64,000 bases of DNA from Firm-08 sp045546995 (GCA_045546995.1 JAZQDW010000071.1:1-64000); one strand, 5' to 3'. Numbered from the stretch's first letter, positions 8,177 to 16,757 are shown. A program made the numbers and translations. The notes: generated by a model from the sequence alone, not told the origin.

Positions 8177-8936
8177 GCAAGCGATACTGAAAATTTTAAA
8201 ATTTTTGGGGGTCCTGCTGTTTTGGCTGTTGATCTGGAAAGCGGCCAGCCTGCTGGTGGGCGACAGCCTGCAGATCTTTTTGCCGGGGCCGGAACGGGTG
8301 CTGGCAAAATGGGTCACACTGGTCGGAGACGCCGAATTCGGCGCGGCGGTATGGCGCACCCTGCTGCGGATCTTTGAAGGCTTTGCGTGGGGCGTGCTGT
8401 GCGGCGCTCTGTTGGGCGTGCTGACGGCTTATTCCCGCGTTTGCTATGCGTTGCTTTCGCCACTTATGAAAATGATCCGTGCGGTGCCGGTAGTATCGTT
8501 TATCATTTTGGTATTTGTGTTTCTGCACGTGGATCGTATTCCGGTGTTTATTTGCCTGCTGATGGTGATGCCGACGGTGTGGCAAAGTATGCACGACGGT
8601 CTGCTGGGCACGGATAAAAAACTGCTGGAGCTGGGCAAGGTGTACGCCGTAGGTAAGGGTAAGGAACTACTGTTGATCCGCCTCCCTTCGGCGATGCCGG
8701 GATTGATCACCACCTGCGTTAATGCGTTGGGTCTGGGATGGAAGGCGGGCGTTGCGGCGGAAGTTATCAGCGCCCCCGACCTCTCTCTCGGCTTTCAGAT
8801 GCAACAGGCCAAAAGCAGTTTGGAGTATGACCAGCTGTTTGCCATCACGCTGACGGTGGTACTGCTCAGTTTGATATTTGAGGTTTTATTGCGGCTGCTG
8901 TGTGACCGCCTGATGGGAAAGGAGGCGGCCGGATGA
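8166..8936 (+). CDS. ABC transporter permease (SsuC/TauC type)
   Basis: A 256-residue membrane permease with about six membrane helices and the EAA loop (about residues 155-185, ELGKVYAVGKGKELLLIRLPS...G) that contacts the ATPase. ATG 8166 lies inside the end of the substrate-binding gene, so translation is coupled. With the neighbouring lipoprotein and ATPase it makes a complete importer. Length and topology fit the nitrate/sulfonate/taurine permease group. Confidence 0.9.
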   Translation: MVYKQAILKILKFLGVLLFWLLIWKAASLLVGDSLQIFLPGPERVLAKWVTLVGDAEFGAAVWRTLLRIFEGFAWGVLCGALLGVLTAYSRVCYALLSPLMKMIRAVPVVSFIILVFVFLHVDRIPVFICLLMVMPTVWQSMHDGLLGTDKKLLELGKVYAVGKGKELLLIRLPSAMPGLITTCVNALGLGWKAGVAAEVISAPDLSLGFQMQQAKSSLEYDQLFAITLTVVLLSLIFEVLLRLLCDRLMGKEAAG

Positions 8937-9511
8937 TCAAACTGGAAAACGTTACCTTCTCTTACGGACAACAGCCGGTGTTGCAGGACTTTTCTCTGCA
9001 ACTCTCCGAGGGCTGTATCTGTCTTGCGGGGCCGTCGGGCTGTGGTAAGACCACGGTACTGCGTCTGTTGTTGGGGCTGGAAACGGCCGATACGGGCAAG
9101 GTGACCCGTCCCGAGCGCCTTTCAGTGGTGTTTCAGGAGGATCGCCTGCTGCCGTGGATGAGCGTTCGCCGTAACGTGCGTTTGGCGCTGGAAAAGGAGC
9201 GGTATCCGCTGGCGGACGAACTGCTGACGGCGGTGGGCTTGGCCGAGGTGGCCGATCGTCGACCCGCCTCTTTGAGTGGCGGTATGTGCCGTCGTGTAGC
9301 GCTGGTGCGCGCCATTGCCTACGGTGGAGATGCCCTGCTGTTGGACGAGCCGTTCAACGGTCTGGATGCGGAAAATAAACAACTGCTGGCAGATTTGATT
9401 CGCCGTGAGTATATTGGCCGCGGTAAACCGGTGCTCCTCATCTCTCACGTGCCGGAGGACGCCCGTTTGCTCGGCGCCAAAACCGTATATATGAACGGCA
9501 TAGAACGGTAA
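8933..9511 (+). CDS. ABC transporter ATP-binding protein
   Basis: A 192-residue ATPase with Walker A GPSGCGKTT (about residues 33-41), Q-loop VVFQEDRLLPWM, signature SLSGGMCRR and Walker B ALLLDEPF, followed by the H-loop ISHVPEDA. It is shorter than usual (about 240-260 residues), lacking most C-terminal additions but keeping all catalytic motifs. It overlaps the permease by four bases (ATGA) and is followed by a strong terminator. Confidence 0.93.
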   Translation: MIKLENVTFSYGQQPVLQDFSLQLSEGCICLAGPSGCGKTTVLRLLLGLETADTGKVTRPERLSVVFQEDRLLPWMSVRRNVRLALEKERYPLADELLTAVGLAEVADRRPASLSGGMCRRVALVRAIAYGGDALLLDEPFNGLDAENKQLLADLIRREYIGRGKPVLLISHVPEDARLLGAKTVYMNGIER

Positions 9512-9559
9512 AAATCCTTCTTTTTTTGTAGATACCATCCATTTTTGTTGGTTATGATT

Positions 9560-9598
9560 AAAAGCCGCCCCACAGCATTGCTGTGGGGCGGCTTTTTC
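9560..9598 (+). terminator. Strong terminator after the importer
   Basis: AAAGCCGCCCCACAGC, loop ATT, GCTGTGGGGCGGCTTT then T-run. It lies between convergent genes and could act on both strands. Confidence 0.92.
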
Positions 9599-9624
9599 TA
9601 TGTAATGTAAAATAGCTTTACACA

Positions 9625-10377
9625 CTAAACGCTTTGGGAATCGAGGCTTTTAAGGAACTCTGTAATGGTTTTGCCAAAATGCGCCTTAAAGGCCCAGCGG
9701 AAGTATTTGACCTCTTTATAGCCGCATTTTTCGGCAATTTCGGCGTGCGTATAATAGTTTGATTGTAGCAGTGCGGCTGCTTGCCGCAGGCGGTGGCGGC
9801 ATAAATATTCCTTGGGGGCGCATCCGTAGGCGGCGGCAAACCGTCGGCGCAGATAAGTTTCACTGTAGCCGAATCGTTTGGCCAGCGCGGCGATGGTCAG
9901 GTCTGTGTCTCCGTAATGTGCCTCGATGTAGGACTTGCATTCCGCCATCAGTGGATCTCGCTGTACTTGATGTAGAAATCCATCTCGCTCCATCAGCGCC
10001 AAAATGCGGTAAAAGATGGCTTGCGCTTTGTATAGATACCCCGTCTCCTTTTGCTCCCAAATCGCCAGCGCCTCCGTAAACAACGCCTGATAGGCGTCTG
10101 CGTCGGCAGGGGTGTAGACACGCAGATCCGAAAACGGTTTGTCGTATATATTAAAATGAAAGACGATGATGTCCTCGTCTTTGGCGGCGTGCTCGTAGGA
10201 TAACCCTCTTGGAAATAATGCCAGATCCTTTTCCTTTGCCGTTACCGTTTGGATGGCTGTCGTCAGCCGCCCTTGGCCGGACAGACGAAAGGACAGGGCA
10301 TAAAAGGTACGTCCGTGGGTGAAGGCCGTTTTGTTTTTAGGGGTATAACGCATCACTTCCAACAGTTCTGTTTGCAT
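9625..10377 (-). CDS. AraC-family transcriptional regulator
   Basis: A 250-residue regulator with an N-terminal cupin-like sensor (RTFYALSFRLSGQGRL...KDLALFPRGLSYEHA) and a C-terminal AraC helix-turn-helix pair (LTIAALAKRFGYSETYLRRRF and IAEKCGYKEVKYFRWAFKAHFGKT). ATG 10377 is preceded by GAGGTGAG about ten bases away; a TTG two codons upstream is an alternative. It is divergent from the GH10 xylanase gene and probably controls it. The region between carries two CGAAAATC motifs. Its layout resembles the regulator at 503-1252. Confidence 0.9.
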   Translation of the reverse strand: MQTELLEVMRYTPKNKTAFTHGRTFYALSFRLSGQGRLTTAIQTVTAKEKDLALFPRGLSYEHAAKDEDIIVFHFNIYDKPFSDLRVYTPADADAYQALFTEALAIWEQKETGYLYKAQAIFYRILALMERDGFLHQVQRDPLMAECKSYIEAHYGDTDLTIAALAKRFGYSETYLRRRFAAAYGCAPKEYLCRHRLRQAAALLQSNYYTHAEIAEKCGYKEVKYFRWAFKAHFGKTITEFLKSLDSQSV

Positions 10378-10417
10378 TCTCAATACTCACCTCAAGGCCA
10401 TTGTATCAAAACTGTGC

Positions 10418-10478
10418 CGAAAATCAAGTCTTTTCGGTTGTTTTATTGGTTTATTTGTTTCGAAAATCGGTGTAAAAT
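10418..10478 (+). promoter_or_regulatory. Candidate AraC sites and promoter of the xylanase gene
   Basis: CGAAAATC occurs at 10418-10425 and 10461-10468 (43 bp apart), and a -10-like TAAAAT lies at 10473-10478 with no good -35. This resembles the activator-dependent design at 1312-1372. Confidence 0.4.
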
Positions 10479-10499
10479 GAAAATAAAGGAGGTCTTTTT

Positions 10500-11813
10500 A
10501 TGAGTGAACGCAGAAAACTTCTTGAAAAATTCAGGCAATATTTTGCTGTGGAGGGCAATCGTGTAGAGGAGGGCATTCGTCAGCACCGTCGAGGAAACGG
10601 ACGCATCAGCGTGGTGGATGCGCAAGGAAAACCGATTCCCGGCGCCCGCTTGCAACTGCGGCAAAAGAGCCATGAATTTCGCTTCGGTTGTAATCTGTTT
10701 ATGCTTGATGAATTTGAGACGGAGGAGAAAAATCGGATCTATAAAGAGAAGTTTGCCCGTCTGTTCAATATGGCGACGTTGCCCTTTTATTGGGACTCCA
10801 CCGAGCCGGAAAAGGGGAAACACCGCTATGATCGGGATGCGCCGAGACTGTATCGCCGTCCGTCCATCGACTTGTGTATGGAGTACTGTGAGCAAAACGG
10901 TATCGAACCCCGTGAGCACGCCCTGGCCTATGATCATTTCTTTCCCGATTGGCTGGCAGAGGCGGACGTTGAAACCTGCAAGCGGGAGCTGGAGCGCCGC
11001 TATCGGGAGATCTCAGAGCGGTATGCCCACCGAATTCCCTGCATCGAAGTGACCAACGAAATGCAATGGGCGGCAGGAAAAACGGCCTTTTACCGCTCAG
11101 ACGACTTTATGGATTGGTGCTTTGCCAAGGCGGAGGAATACTTCCCCGATAACCATCTGTCCATCAATGAGGGCACCCGTCAAGTTTATGGCGACTTTTT
11201 TGAGAATATGTCGCTGTATTATCTGCAGATCGAACGGTTACTTGGTAACGGTCGCCGTATTGATGCCGTGGGTATTCAGTGTCATCTGCCCTCCCAGCGG
11301 CAGATGGAGGCAGAACGGTCTGTCTATCTGTATAATCCCGATCGGCTGTTCCGTGTGCTGGATCGCTACAGCGATTTCGGATTACCTCTGCAGGTGACCG
11401 AGATCACCATTCCTGCTTACAGCACCGATGCAGAGGATGAGGCGATCCAGGCGGATCTTGTGGAGTATATGTATTCGCTGTGGTTTTCGCATCCCGGTGT
11501 GGAGCAGATCATTTATTGGAATTTGCCCGACGGTTATGCCTTTGGCACGGCGCAGGGGGATATGACCGCCGGAGAAAACGTACGCTATGGCGGCCTGCTA
11601 CGCTTTGATATGAGCAAAAAGCCTGCTTTTGAACGGTTGGAGGAACTGATTCACCGTCGCTGGCATACCGACGTGGATGTCATCACCGATGAGACGGGTG
11701 CGGCAGACTTTTGCGGCTTTTACGGTGATTATGAGGTAATGATCGACGGCAATGTCTATTCGTTGCAGCTTGGCAAGGAAAAAGACAATCAGTTTGTCAT
11801 TTCCGTGCCGTAA
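10500..11813 (+). CDS. GH10-family endo-1,4-beta-xylanase
   Basis: A 437-residue enzyme. A short N-terminal beta region (about residues 15-60, GRISVVDAQGKPIPGARLQL) precedes a GH10 TIM barrel starting at FRFGCNLF. The acid/base Glu is E187 in IEVTNEMQW and the nucleophile Glu is E301 in LQVTEITIPAYS; HALAYDHFFPDWL matches the conserved substrate-binding stretch. It would cleave xylan or xylo-oligosaccharides. No signal peptide is visible, so it should act inside the cell on imported oligosaccharides. The start follows AAAGGAGG. It is a single-gene unit divergent from an AraC regulator and closed by a terminator at 11885. Confidence 0.92.
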   Translation: MSERRKLLEKFRQYFAVEGNRVEEGIRQHRRGNGRISVVDAQGKPIPGARLQLRQKSHEFRFGCNLFMLDEFETEEKNRIYKEKFARLFNMATLPFYWDSTEPEKGKHRYDRDAPRLYRRPSIDLCMEYCEQNGIEPREHALAYDHFFPDWLAEADVETCKRELERRYREISERYAHRIPCIEVTNEMQWAAGKTAFYRSDDFMDWCFAKAEEYFPDNHLSINEGTRQVYGDFFENMSLYYLQIERLLGNGRRIDAVGIQCHLPSQRQMEAERSVYLYNPDRLFRVLDRYSDFGLPLQVTEITIPAYSTDAEDEAIQADLVEYMYSLWFSHPGVEQIIYWNLPDGYAFGTAQGDMTAGENVRYGGLLRFDMSKKPAFERLEELIHRRWHTDVDVITDETGAADFCGFYGDYEVMIDGNVYSLQLGKEKDNQFVISVP

Positions 11814-11829
11814 ACCTCGCATACGATTG

Positions 11830-11978
11830 TGTAAAGGTGATGCCTTACGGCCGTTTTTTGACAAAACAAGACAAATACTTTACAGGCGCATCCCTTGTGC
11901 TACAAGGGATGCGCCATTTTTTACCAATTTGTTACAATTTTTGAAAAAAGCAGGATTTGGGGGGTGTAAAGGTGATGC
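11830..11978 (+). repeat. 14-bp direct repeat flanking a terminator
   Basis: TGTAAAGGTGATGC occurs exactly at 11830-11843 and 11965-11978, 135 bp apart, with the terminator between them. No function is evident. Confidence 0.5.
11885..11922 (+). terminator. Terminator after the xylanase gene
   Basis: GGCGCATCCCTTGT, short loop, ACAAGGGATGCGCC, followed by ATTTTTT. Confidence 0.9.
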
Positions 11979-12123
11979 AAGCATTTTTACTTTTCAAAAA
12001 TTGTAATATTTTGTAACCATTTTGAAATCGATTTTTTTGTAACCTTTTATGTTAAATGCACTATATTTGTTCCAAAATATCAAGCAAAATTGTACAAAAT
12101 AAACAAAGTTGTGGGAAACGGGG
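11923..12123. other. AT-rich intergenic stretch upstream of the 3D-domain gene
   Basis: Repeated TTTGTAACC motifs are seen; TTTGTAACCTTTT occurs at 12037-12049 and again at 12163-12175 inside the leader. No open frame with a ribosome site is seen. The gap between the xylanase and the 12267 gene is about 450 bases in all. Confidence 0.4.
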
Positions 12124-12152
12124 TTGCAATTTGCGTATATGCGTGTTATAAT
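12124..12152 (+). promoter_or_regulatory. Sigma-A promoter with a leader of about 108 nt
   Basis: TTGCAA (12124-12129), 17-bp spacer, TATAAT (12147-12152). Transcription should start near 12159, leaving a long leader before the ATG at 12267. Confidence 0.75.
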
Positions 12153-12266
12153 CTGTAACAGATTTGTAACCTTTTGCAATTCGCTGTAAATATTTTCTTG
12201 CAAATCTGAATATACTATGTAATATATGCGCCCGTTGTGTGCGCCTGATATTTAAGGAGATTTATT

Positions 12267-13352
12267 ATGTTTAAGAAAAAGCTTGCAACCCGTTTCGGCC
12301 GTGTGTTTGCCACACGCCTGGGTAAAGTGTTGACCGCCGTATGCGCGGCTGTCACCCTGCTGTGCTTGCTGACCAGCTTTGTTGTATTGCAACTTAACTT
12401 CGTTACGATTGTAGAGGACGGTAAGGAAATTGCTTCCTTTACTACTATTAAGAACGAACGTGATGCTTTGCTGGAGGCTGCAGGTGTTACCGTTTCTGCC
12501 GACGATAAGGTGGCAATGACCGTTAACAAGCAGGAAATTGCTTTGCAGATCGACCGTGCTTTTCCCGTTACCGTGAAGGCCGACGATCACATCATCACCG
12601 TGATGACCACCAAGGGCGCCACGGTTGGCGACGTGCTCAAGACCGCCGGTGTTTCTTATACAAAGGAAGATAAGTTGTCTGCCGGCGCCAATGCTGTCGT
12701 CAGCGCTGATACGGTCGTTACCGTTACCCGCCGCGAGACCAAGACCGAGACCAAGACCGAAACCATCGCCTTTGATAAAAAGACTGAAAAGACCAACACT
12801 CTGTATGAGGGTGAGAAAAAGATCAAGCAGAAGGGTATTAACGGCGTCAAGACCCTGACCTACAGCGTGGTATACGAGGACGGCGAGATCGTTTCCCGCA
12901 CGCTGACCGATACCGTGATCACCAAAGAGGCCCAGACCGAGATTACCCTTATCGGTACCAAGAAAAAAGAGGTGAAAAAGCCGGCGGCTACCACCTCCAA
13001 TAAAACCACTTCTAATAAAAATTCTTCCAAGAATAATACAAAGGTCGATCTCAGCGGCGCCCGCCGCCTGACCGTTACCGCAACCGCCTATCACGCCAGT
13101 GAGGACGGCGGCTCGATCACTGCATTGGGCAAGGTACCCTGCTACGGTACCGTAGCGGTCGACCCCAGAGTTATTCCGCTGGGCAGTAAGCTGTATATCT
13201 GCTCTCCCGACGGCTCGTACGTATACGGCTATTGCTGGGCCGGTGACACCGGCGGCGCCATTAAGGGCAACCGTGTTGACCTGTTCCTCAACAGTGCCGG
13301 CGCCTGCACCCAGTTCGGCAGACGTACCATGTACGTATACATTCTGGACTAA
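12267..13352 (+). CDS. Cell-wall protein with DUF348, G5 and 3D domains (YabE/Rpf-like)
   Basis: A 361-residue exported protein. A membrane segment (about residues 20-45) is followed by two DUF348 ubiquitin-like repeats (about 45-155), a G5 domain (about 160-230), a Lys/Thr/Asn linker and a C-terminal 3D domain (about 265-361). The three Asp residues that give the 3D domain its name are visible in AVDPRVIPLG, AGDTGGAIKG and RVDLFL; they match the catalytic site of MltA-type lytic transglycosylases. Homologues remodel peptidoglycan during growth or resuscitation. AAGGAGA precedes the ATG. It has its own promoter and a terminator shared with the convergent HAD gene. Confidence 0.9.
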   Translation: MFKKKLATRFGRVFATRLGKVLTAVCAAVTLLCLLTSFVVLQLNFVTIVEDGKEIASFTTIKNERDALLEAAGVTVSADDKVAMTVNKQEIALQIDRAFPVTVKADDHIITVMTTKGATVGDVLKTAGVSYTKEDKLSAGANAVVSADTVVTVTRRETKTETKTETIAFDKKTEKTNTLYEGEKKIKQKGINGVKTLTYSVVYEDGEIVSRTLTDTVITKEAQTEITLIGTKKKEVKKPAATTSNKTTSNKNSSKNNTKVDLSGARRLTVTATAYHASEDGGSITALGKVPCYGTVAVDPRVIPLGSKLYICSPDGSYVYGYCWAGDTGGAIKGNRVDLFLNSAGACTQFGRRTMYVYILD

Positions 13353-13360
13353 ATAAAATA

Positions 13361-13398
13361 AAAAATCCCACAGAACCGCGGTTCTGTGGGATTTTTTT
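13361..13398. terminator. Bidirectional terminator between convergent genes
   Basis: AAAAATCCCACAGAACC pairs perfectly with GGTTCTGTGGGATTTTT. It overlaps the stop codon of the HAD gene on the - strand. Confidence 0.92.
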
Positions 13399-13996
13399 AT
13401 GCGAATAAGGCTTGCCGTAACGTATCTACGTCGGTAAACAGATGGCTGTGAATTCCCAGCTCCTCTGCTATTTGCACGTTGATGGGGGCATCGTCGGCGA
13501 AAAAGCAGGCCTCGGGGCGCAGCTGATATTTTTCCAGTAACGCCGTAAACAGACCACGGTCTGCCTTTCGATGTCCCACTTCGTAGGAGATCACTCTGCC
13601 ATCGAAAAGGGAGAAAATGTCGGGATAACGATTCCATAACGTTTCAAAGCAATCAGGGAAGTCGCTCAGCAGATACAGCCGACATCCCGCATTCTTTAGC
13701 TGCTGCAGCAGTTCCGGTATGCCGTCAATGACGGTGTAGGTCTCCATCCATTGGCGTAAATAGGTTTTGGCGATCGCTTGTTCTTCTTCATTCAGCATGG
13801 GCAGTACCCGTGTCTCCAGCGTGTCAAAATCAATGTAACCCCGGTCATAATCGTGCCAGGCAGGGGAGGTGAAGATGCGGTAATGCAGCTCTTCTCCGTA
13901 TTGGCGGTCACCGCCGCACAGACGGGCCATCAGATCAATGGACCCTAACCGCAGTAAGGTGTCCGAGCAATCAAAAATAATATCCTTATATTTCAT
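13397..13996 (-). CDS. HAD-superfamily hydrolase
   Basis: A 199-residue HAD protein with a helical cap. Motif I is FDCSDTLL: Asp9 would be the nucleophile, but the usual Asp two residues on (DxD) is Ser11. Motif II is LYLLSDF, a Lys is likely supplied near GHRKADRG, and motif IV reads CFFADDAPINV. The missing general-acid Asp weakens a plain phosphatase call and leaves room for a phosphatase with altered mechanism. Its ATG lies 11 bp inside the 3' end of the upstream membrane-protein gene, so the two are co-translated. Confidence 0.82.
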   Translation of the reverse strand: MKYKDIIFDCSDTLLRLGSIDLMARLCGGDRQYGEELHYRIFTSPAWHDYDRGYIDFDTLETRVLPMLNEEEQAIAKTYLRQWMETYTVIDGIPELLQQLKNAGCRLYLLSDFPDCFETLWNRYPDIFSLFDGRVISYEVGHRKADRGLFTALLEKYQLRPEACFFADDAPINVQIAEELGIHSHLFTDVDTLRQALFA

Positions 13997-14666
13997 CCTT
14001 TTCTCCTTTTTGTTTTTTGCGGACGTTGATGACCAGCCCCAATAGGGAGATGATCAACGCGCCGATTCCGTCGATGATAATGTCCTTCATGGTGTCACTC
14101 AATGCTTCGTGTCCCACCAGCTGTACGCCGTCGGCCAGACGGTATTTTTGCATATTCAGACCCAGCAAGGCATCCCCCATAAATTCGTAGATCTCCCAAA
14201 GGGCGCCCACCGTCAGTGCAAAGCAAAAGGCAAAGAGGGACAGAAAAACGGGGGACAGTCGTACCCGGATATTTTCATTTTGATTTAGCAGTTCTACCAA
14301 CCAAAAACCGAATACGCCCAGCATACCGGCGCTGAAACCGTGCAGAATACTGTCCCAGAAGGGGATGAGATAATAAAAACTGCGTACCTCCCCCAAATAA
14401 ATGGCACAGTATAAAAAGATGTAATACAATACGGTCAGGATACCGGGAAGCTGACAAGAAAAGCGGTGCTGGATCAAATCGGGCACGAACAACACCACGA
14501 TGCCCAATACACATTGCACCAGCATCAGGGAATGGTCGCTGTGCTCGGTCTCGTTTTGCGGGGTAAACAGCATCCGCGCCACGATAAAACCGATAGAAAA
14601 AATCAGCGTGATCAGCACCGTAAACCAAATAATGCGTTTTACGTCATATTTTCGTTTTGTTTTCAT
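13986..14666 (-). CDS. Integral membrane protein, DUF2238/YjdF-like
   Basis: A 226-residue protein with about six hydrophobic segments. Polar residues inside the membrane part, PFWDSILHGFSAGMLG and GALWEIYEFMGD, and a C-terminal DTMKDIIIDGIGA stretch resemble the YjdF/DUF2238 family, whose function is unknown. The start at 14666 follows AGGTGAGATT; an upstream in-frame ATG at 14711 has no ribosome site. It forms a two-gene operon with the HAD hydrolase. Confidence 0.7.
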   Translation of the reverse strand: MKTKRKYDVKRIIWFTVLITLIFSIGFIVARMLFTPQNETEHSDHSLMLVQCVLGIVVLFVPDLIQHRFSCQLPGILTVLYYIFLYCAIYLGEVRSFYYLIPFWDSILHGFSAGMLGVFGFWLVELLNQNENIRVRLSPVFLSLFAFCFALTVGALWEIYEFMGDALLGLNMQKYRLADGVQLVGHEALSDTMKDIIIDGIGALIISLLGLVINVRKKQKGEKDEI

Positions 14667-14768
14667 AATCTCACCTATAAAGAGTATAGCAGAAAGCCTT
14701 TTTCTTTTCAACCGAAAAGGGAATTTTTAACAAATGATTCACTTTTTAGAAAAAACTGCAAACAAAGG

Positions 14769-14820
14769 TTGACAAATAACGGTAGAATCTTTATAATAAT
14801 TATATATACGTGTACACGTG
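14769..14820 (+). promoter_or_regulatory. Promoter with a palindrome at the transcription start
   Basis: TTGACA (14769-14774), 17-bp spacer, TATAAT (14792-14797). A perfect 12-bp palindrome, ACGTGTACACGT (14808-14819), lies just after the expected start and may be an operator or a small 5' hairpin. Confidence 0.75.
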
Positions 14821-14840
14821 CCACGAAAGGAGACATTTCC

Positions 14841-15431
14841 ATGGAGTGTTTAAGATGCGGCGCAAAACTGAAAGACAATGCAGTCGTTTGTAAAAAATGC
14901 GGTTTTATCGTAAAAGGCGCTAAAAAACTGGAGACTTTTGAACCCACAATTTCTTTTGAGGAGCGTATTCAGAACGCCTCTGAGGAAGAAATGCGTGCAA
15001 TGTTGTTGGCTATCAAGGCCAAGCGGGATGGTGCGGCCAACCCCGATAAGAACGCTTTGCCTCCCGAGGTCCTTGCGGCACGTAGTGGTAAGAGATGGGC
15101 AACCACTGCCTTCGTGGCCGGTCTGCTCTCCTTGATTTTTGTAATCGTACCCGGTGTCAACGTTGTCGTCAGCTTGCTGTTGTTCGTGCTGGCCTTCATC
15201 GGCTTTGGTAAATCCAACGGTTATCGCACCAATCTGGCCATGGTCGGCGTGATCCTGACCATCGTTTCGATTGCTGCCTCCTGGATCTACAATGCATACG
15301 CCTCTGCAATGGTTGGCGAAATGCTGGGAATTACACCTGCGGCAGAAGGCGCCGGCACCGTTGCCGATCCCAATGTCGGTACCGATCCCAATGCCGTTGG
15401 TACCGTTGCCGATCCTACCGTATCCGCCTAA
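14841..15431 (+). CDS. Zinc-ribbon membrane protein
   Basis: A 196-residue protein. An N-terminal zinc ribbon (CLRCGAKL...CKKCGF, residues 3-21) is followed by a charged helical stretch, two membrane segments (about residues 90-145) and a C-terminal tail of short Ala/Asp/Pro repeats (VADPNVGTDPN, VGTVADPT). The ATG follows AAAGGAGACATTTCC. Such proteins are common in Clostridia and of unknown function. It is a single-gene unit with its own promoter and terminator. Confidence 0.75.
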   Translation: MECLRCGAKLKDNAVVCKKCGFIVKGAKKLETFEPTISFEERIQNASEEEMRAMLLAIKAKRDGAANPDKNALPPEVLAARSGKRWATTAFVAGLLSLIFVIVPGVNVVVSLLLFVLAFIGFGKSNGYRTNLAMVGVILTIVSIAASWIYNAYASAMVGEMLGITPAAEGAGTVADPNVGTDPNAVGTVADPTVSA

Positions 15432-15446
15432 GCGTAGCTTTTTTAT

Positions 15447-15483
15447 AAACCGACAGAGCAACCTCTGTCGGTTTTCTTTTTTG
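15447..15483 (+). terminator. Terminator after the zinc-ribbon gene
   Basis: AAACCGACAGAG, loop, CTCTGTCGGTTT, followed by TCTTTTTT. Confidence 0.9.
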
Positions 15484-15491
15484 GAGGAATT

Positions 15492-16547
15492 ATGAAAAAA
15501 CTAAGATTGACAGCTTTGTTGCTGTGCTTGCTTATGTGCTTTTGCGCCTGCGCACCCGAGGAGGCGGAGGCACCGCCCGCCCCCGAGGCGGAGACGCCGC
15601 TGTTGCGTCTGCACGCTATCGACGTGGGACAGGGGGACGCCACCTTTGTCGAATTTCCCGACGGACAATGTATGCTCATTGATGCAGGGGAACGGGATTA
15701 CGGCGCAGTGGTGTGTGAATATATCAAGGCGCTCAACTATACAAAAATTGATTATTTGATCGGCTCCCATCCCCACAGTGATCATATCGGCGGCCTTGCC
15801 GAGGTGCTGGAAAATTTTGAGGTGGGACAGGTTTGGATGCCCAAAAAGGCCAGCACCACCGCCACCTTTGAAAAACTGCTGAAAACCGTTAAGGCAAAGG
15901 GATTAACCATTCAAACGGCGCTGGCCGGGAAACAGATTGTGTCCTCGGCAGATTGGAAGGTACAACTGCTTTCCCCCGTAGAGGAGGATTACGGGGACGA
16001 AATGAATCTTTATTCCGCCGTGGTCAAGATCACCTACGGTACACAACGGTTTTTGATTATGGGGGATGCCGAGACGGAAAACGAGGAGCAAATGCAGGAT
16101 GTGGCGGCGGAATATATCCGCGTGGGACATCACGGCTCAAAAACCTCCTCCTCTGTCGCCTTTGTCAAACGGGTGGGCGCCCGTTATGCCGTCGTATCGG
16201 TGGGGAAGGATAATTCTTACGGTCTGCCCAAGGACGAAATTCTCGAGCGTTGGACCAACGCAGGAGCAAGCGTTTACCGTACGGATGAGTTGGGCAGTAT
16301 CGTTGCCCGCAGTGACGGCAAGAGCATCGAAATGGAAAACGCCCCTGCCGCACCGTCACCGCAGACCAAGCCGTCGGCACAACCCCAATGGGTGCTCAAC
16401 GTTTCTTCCAAAAAGATCCATTGCCACGATTGCTCGGCGGTGAAAAAGATCAAGGATAAAAATAAACAATACAGTAAAAAAACCGCAGAGCAACTGTTGG
16501 CAGAGGGATATACGCCGTGCGGCACCTGCGATCCGCTGGCGGGATAG
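15492..16547 (+). CDS. ComEC/Rec2-like metallo-beta-lactamase-fold lipoprotein
   Basis: A 351-residue protein. The signal peptide ends in a lipobox (MCFCACAPEE). The metallo-beta-lactamase fold starts at LHAIDVGQGDATFVEFPDG, with the metal-binding GSHPHSDHIGG motif (about residues 94-104) and VGHHGSKTS. This is the soluble nuclease-like part of ComEC without its membrane channel. The last about 55 residues (KKIHCHDCSAVKKI...YTPCGTC) carry a CHxC/CxxC set seen in Ada-like or nuclease-associated tails. It is followed by a DUF3006 gene, the usual partner. It may act as a surface nuclease; direct activity is inferred. Confidence 0.88.
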   Translation: MKKLRLTALLLCLLMCFCACAPEEAEAPPAPEAETPLLRLHAIDVGQGDATFVEFPDGQCMLIDAGERDYGAVVCEYIKALNYTKIDYLIGSHPHSDHIGGLAEVLENFEVGQVWMPKKASTTATFEKLLKTVKAKGLTIQTALAGKQIVSSADWKVQLLSPVEEDYGDEMNLYSAVVKITYGTQRFLIMGDAETENEEQMQDVAAEYIRVGHHGSKTSSSVAFVKRVGARYAVVSVGKDNSYGLPKDEILERWTNAGASVYRTDELGSIVARSDGKSIEMENAPAAPSPQTKPSAQPQWVLNVSSKKIHCHDCSAVKKIKDKNKQYSKKTAEQLLAEGYTPCGTCDPLAG

Positions 16548-16559
16548 GAGGAAGAGGAT

Positions 16560-16757
16560 ATGAAAGTGATTATTGATCGCCTGGAGGGTGAGTTTGCCGT
16601 GGTGGAACTGTCGGACGGTAGGATGGCGCAGCTGCCCCGTGTACTCGTACCGGAGGGGCGCGAGGGTGACGTGGTCAACATTACCATCGACCCCGCCGAA
16701 CGGCAAAAAAGAGAGGCGACCGTGCAGGCGCTGATGAATGATCTTTTTGCCGATTGA
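16560..16757 (+). CDS. DUF3006 protein
   Basis: A 65-residue protein matching the DUF3006 pattern (VIIDRLEGEFAVVEL...LPEGREGDVV...KREATVQALMNDLF). It starts 12 bp after the ComEC-like lipoprotein with its own AGGAGG site. These two families recur together, which suggests a joint role, not known in detail. Confidence 0.85.
   Translation: MKVIIDRLEGEFAVVELSDGRMAQLPRVLVPEGREGDVVNITIDPAERQKREATVQALMNDLFAD

Noticed and set aside
12153..12266. Cyclic-di-AMP (ydaO-type) riboswitch before the 3D-domain gene
   Set aside because: Such genes often have one, but the leader is short and none of the conserved riboswitch segments could be recognised.
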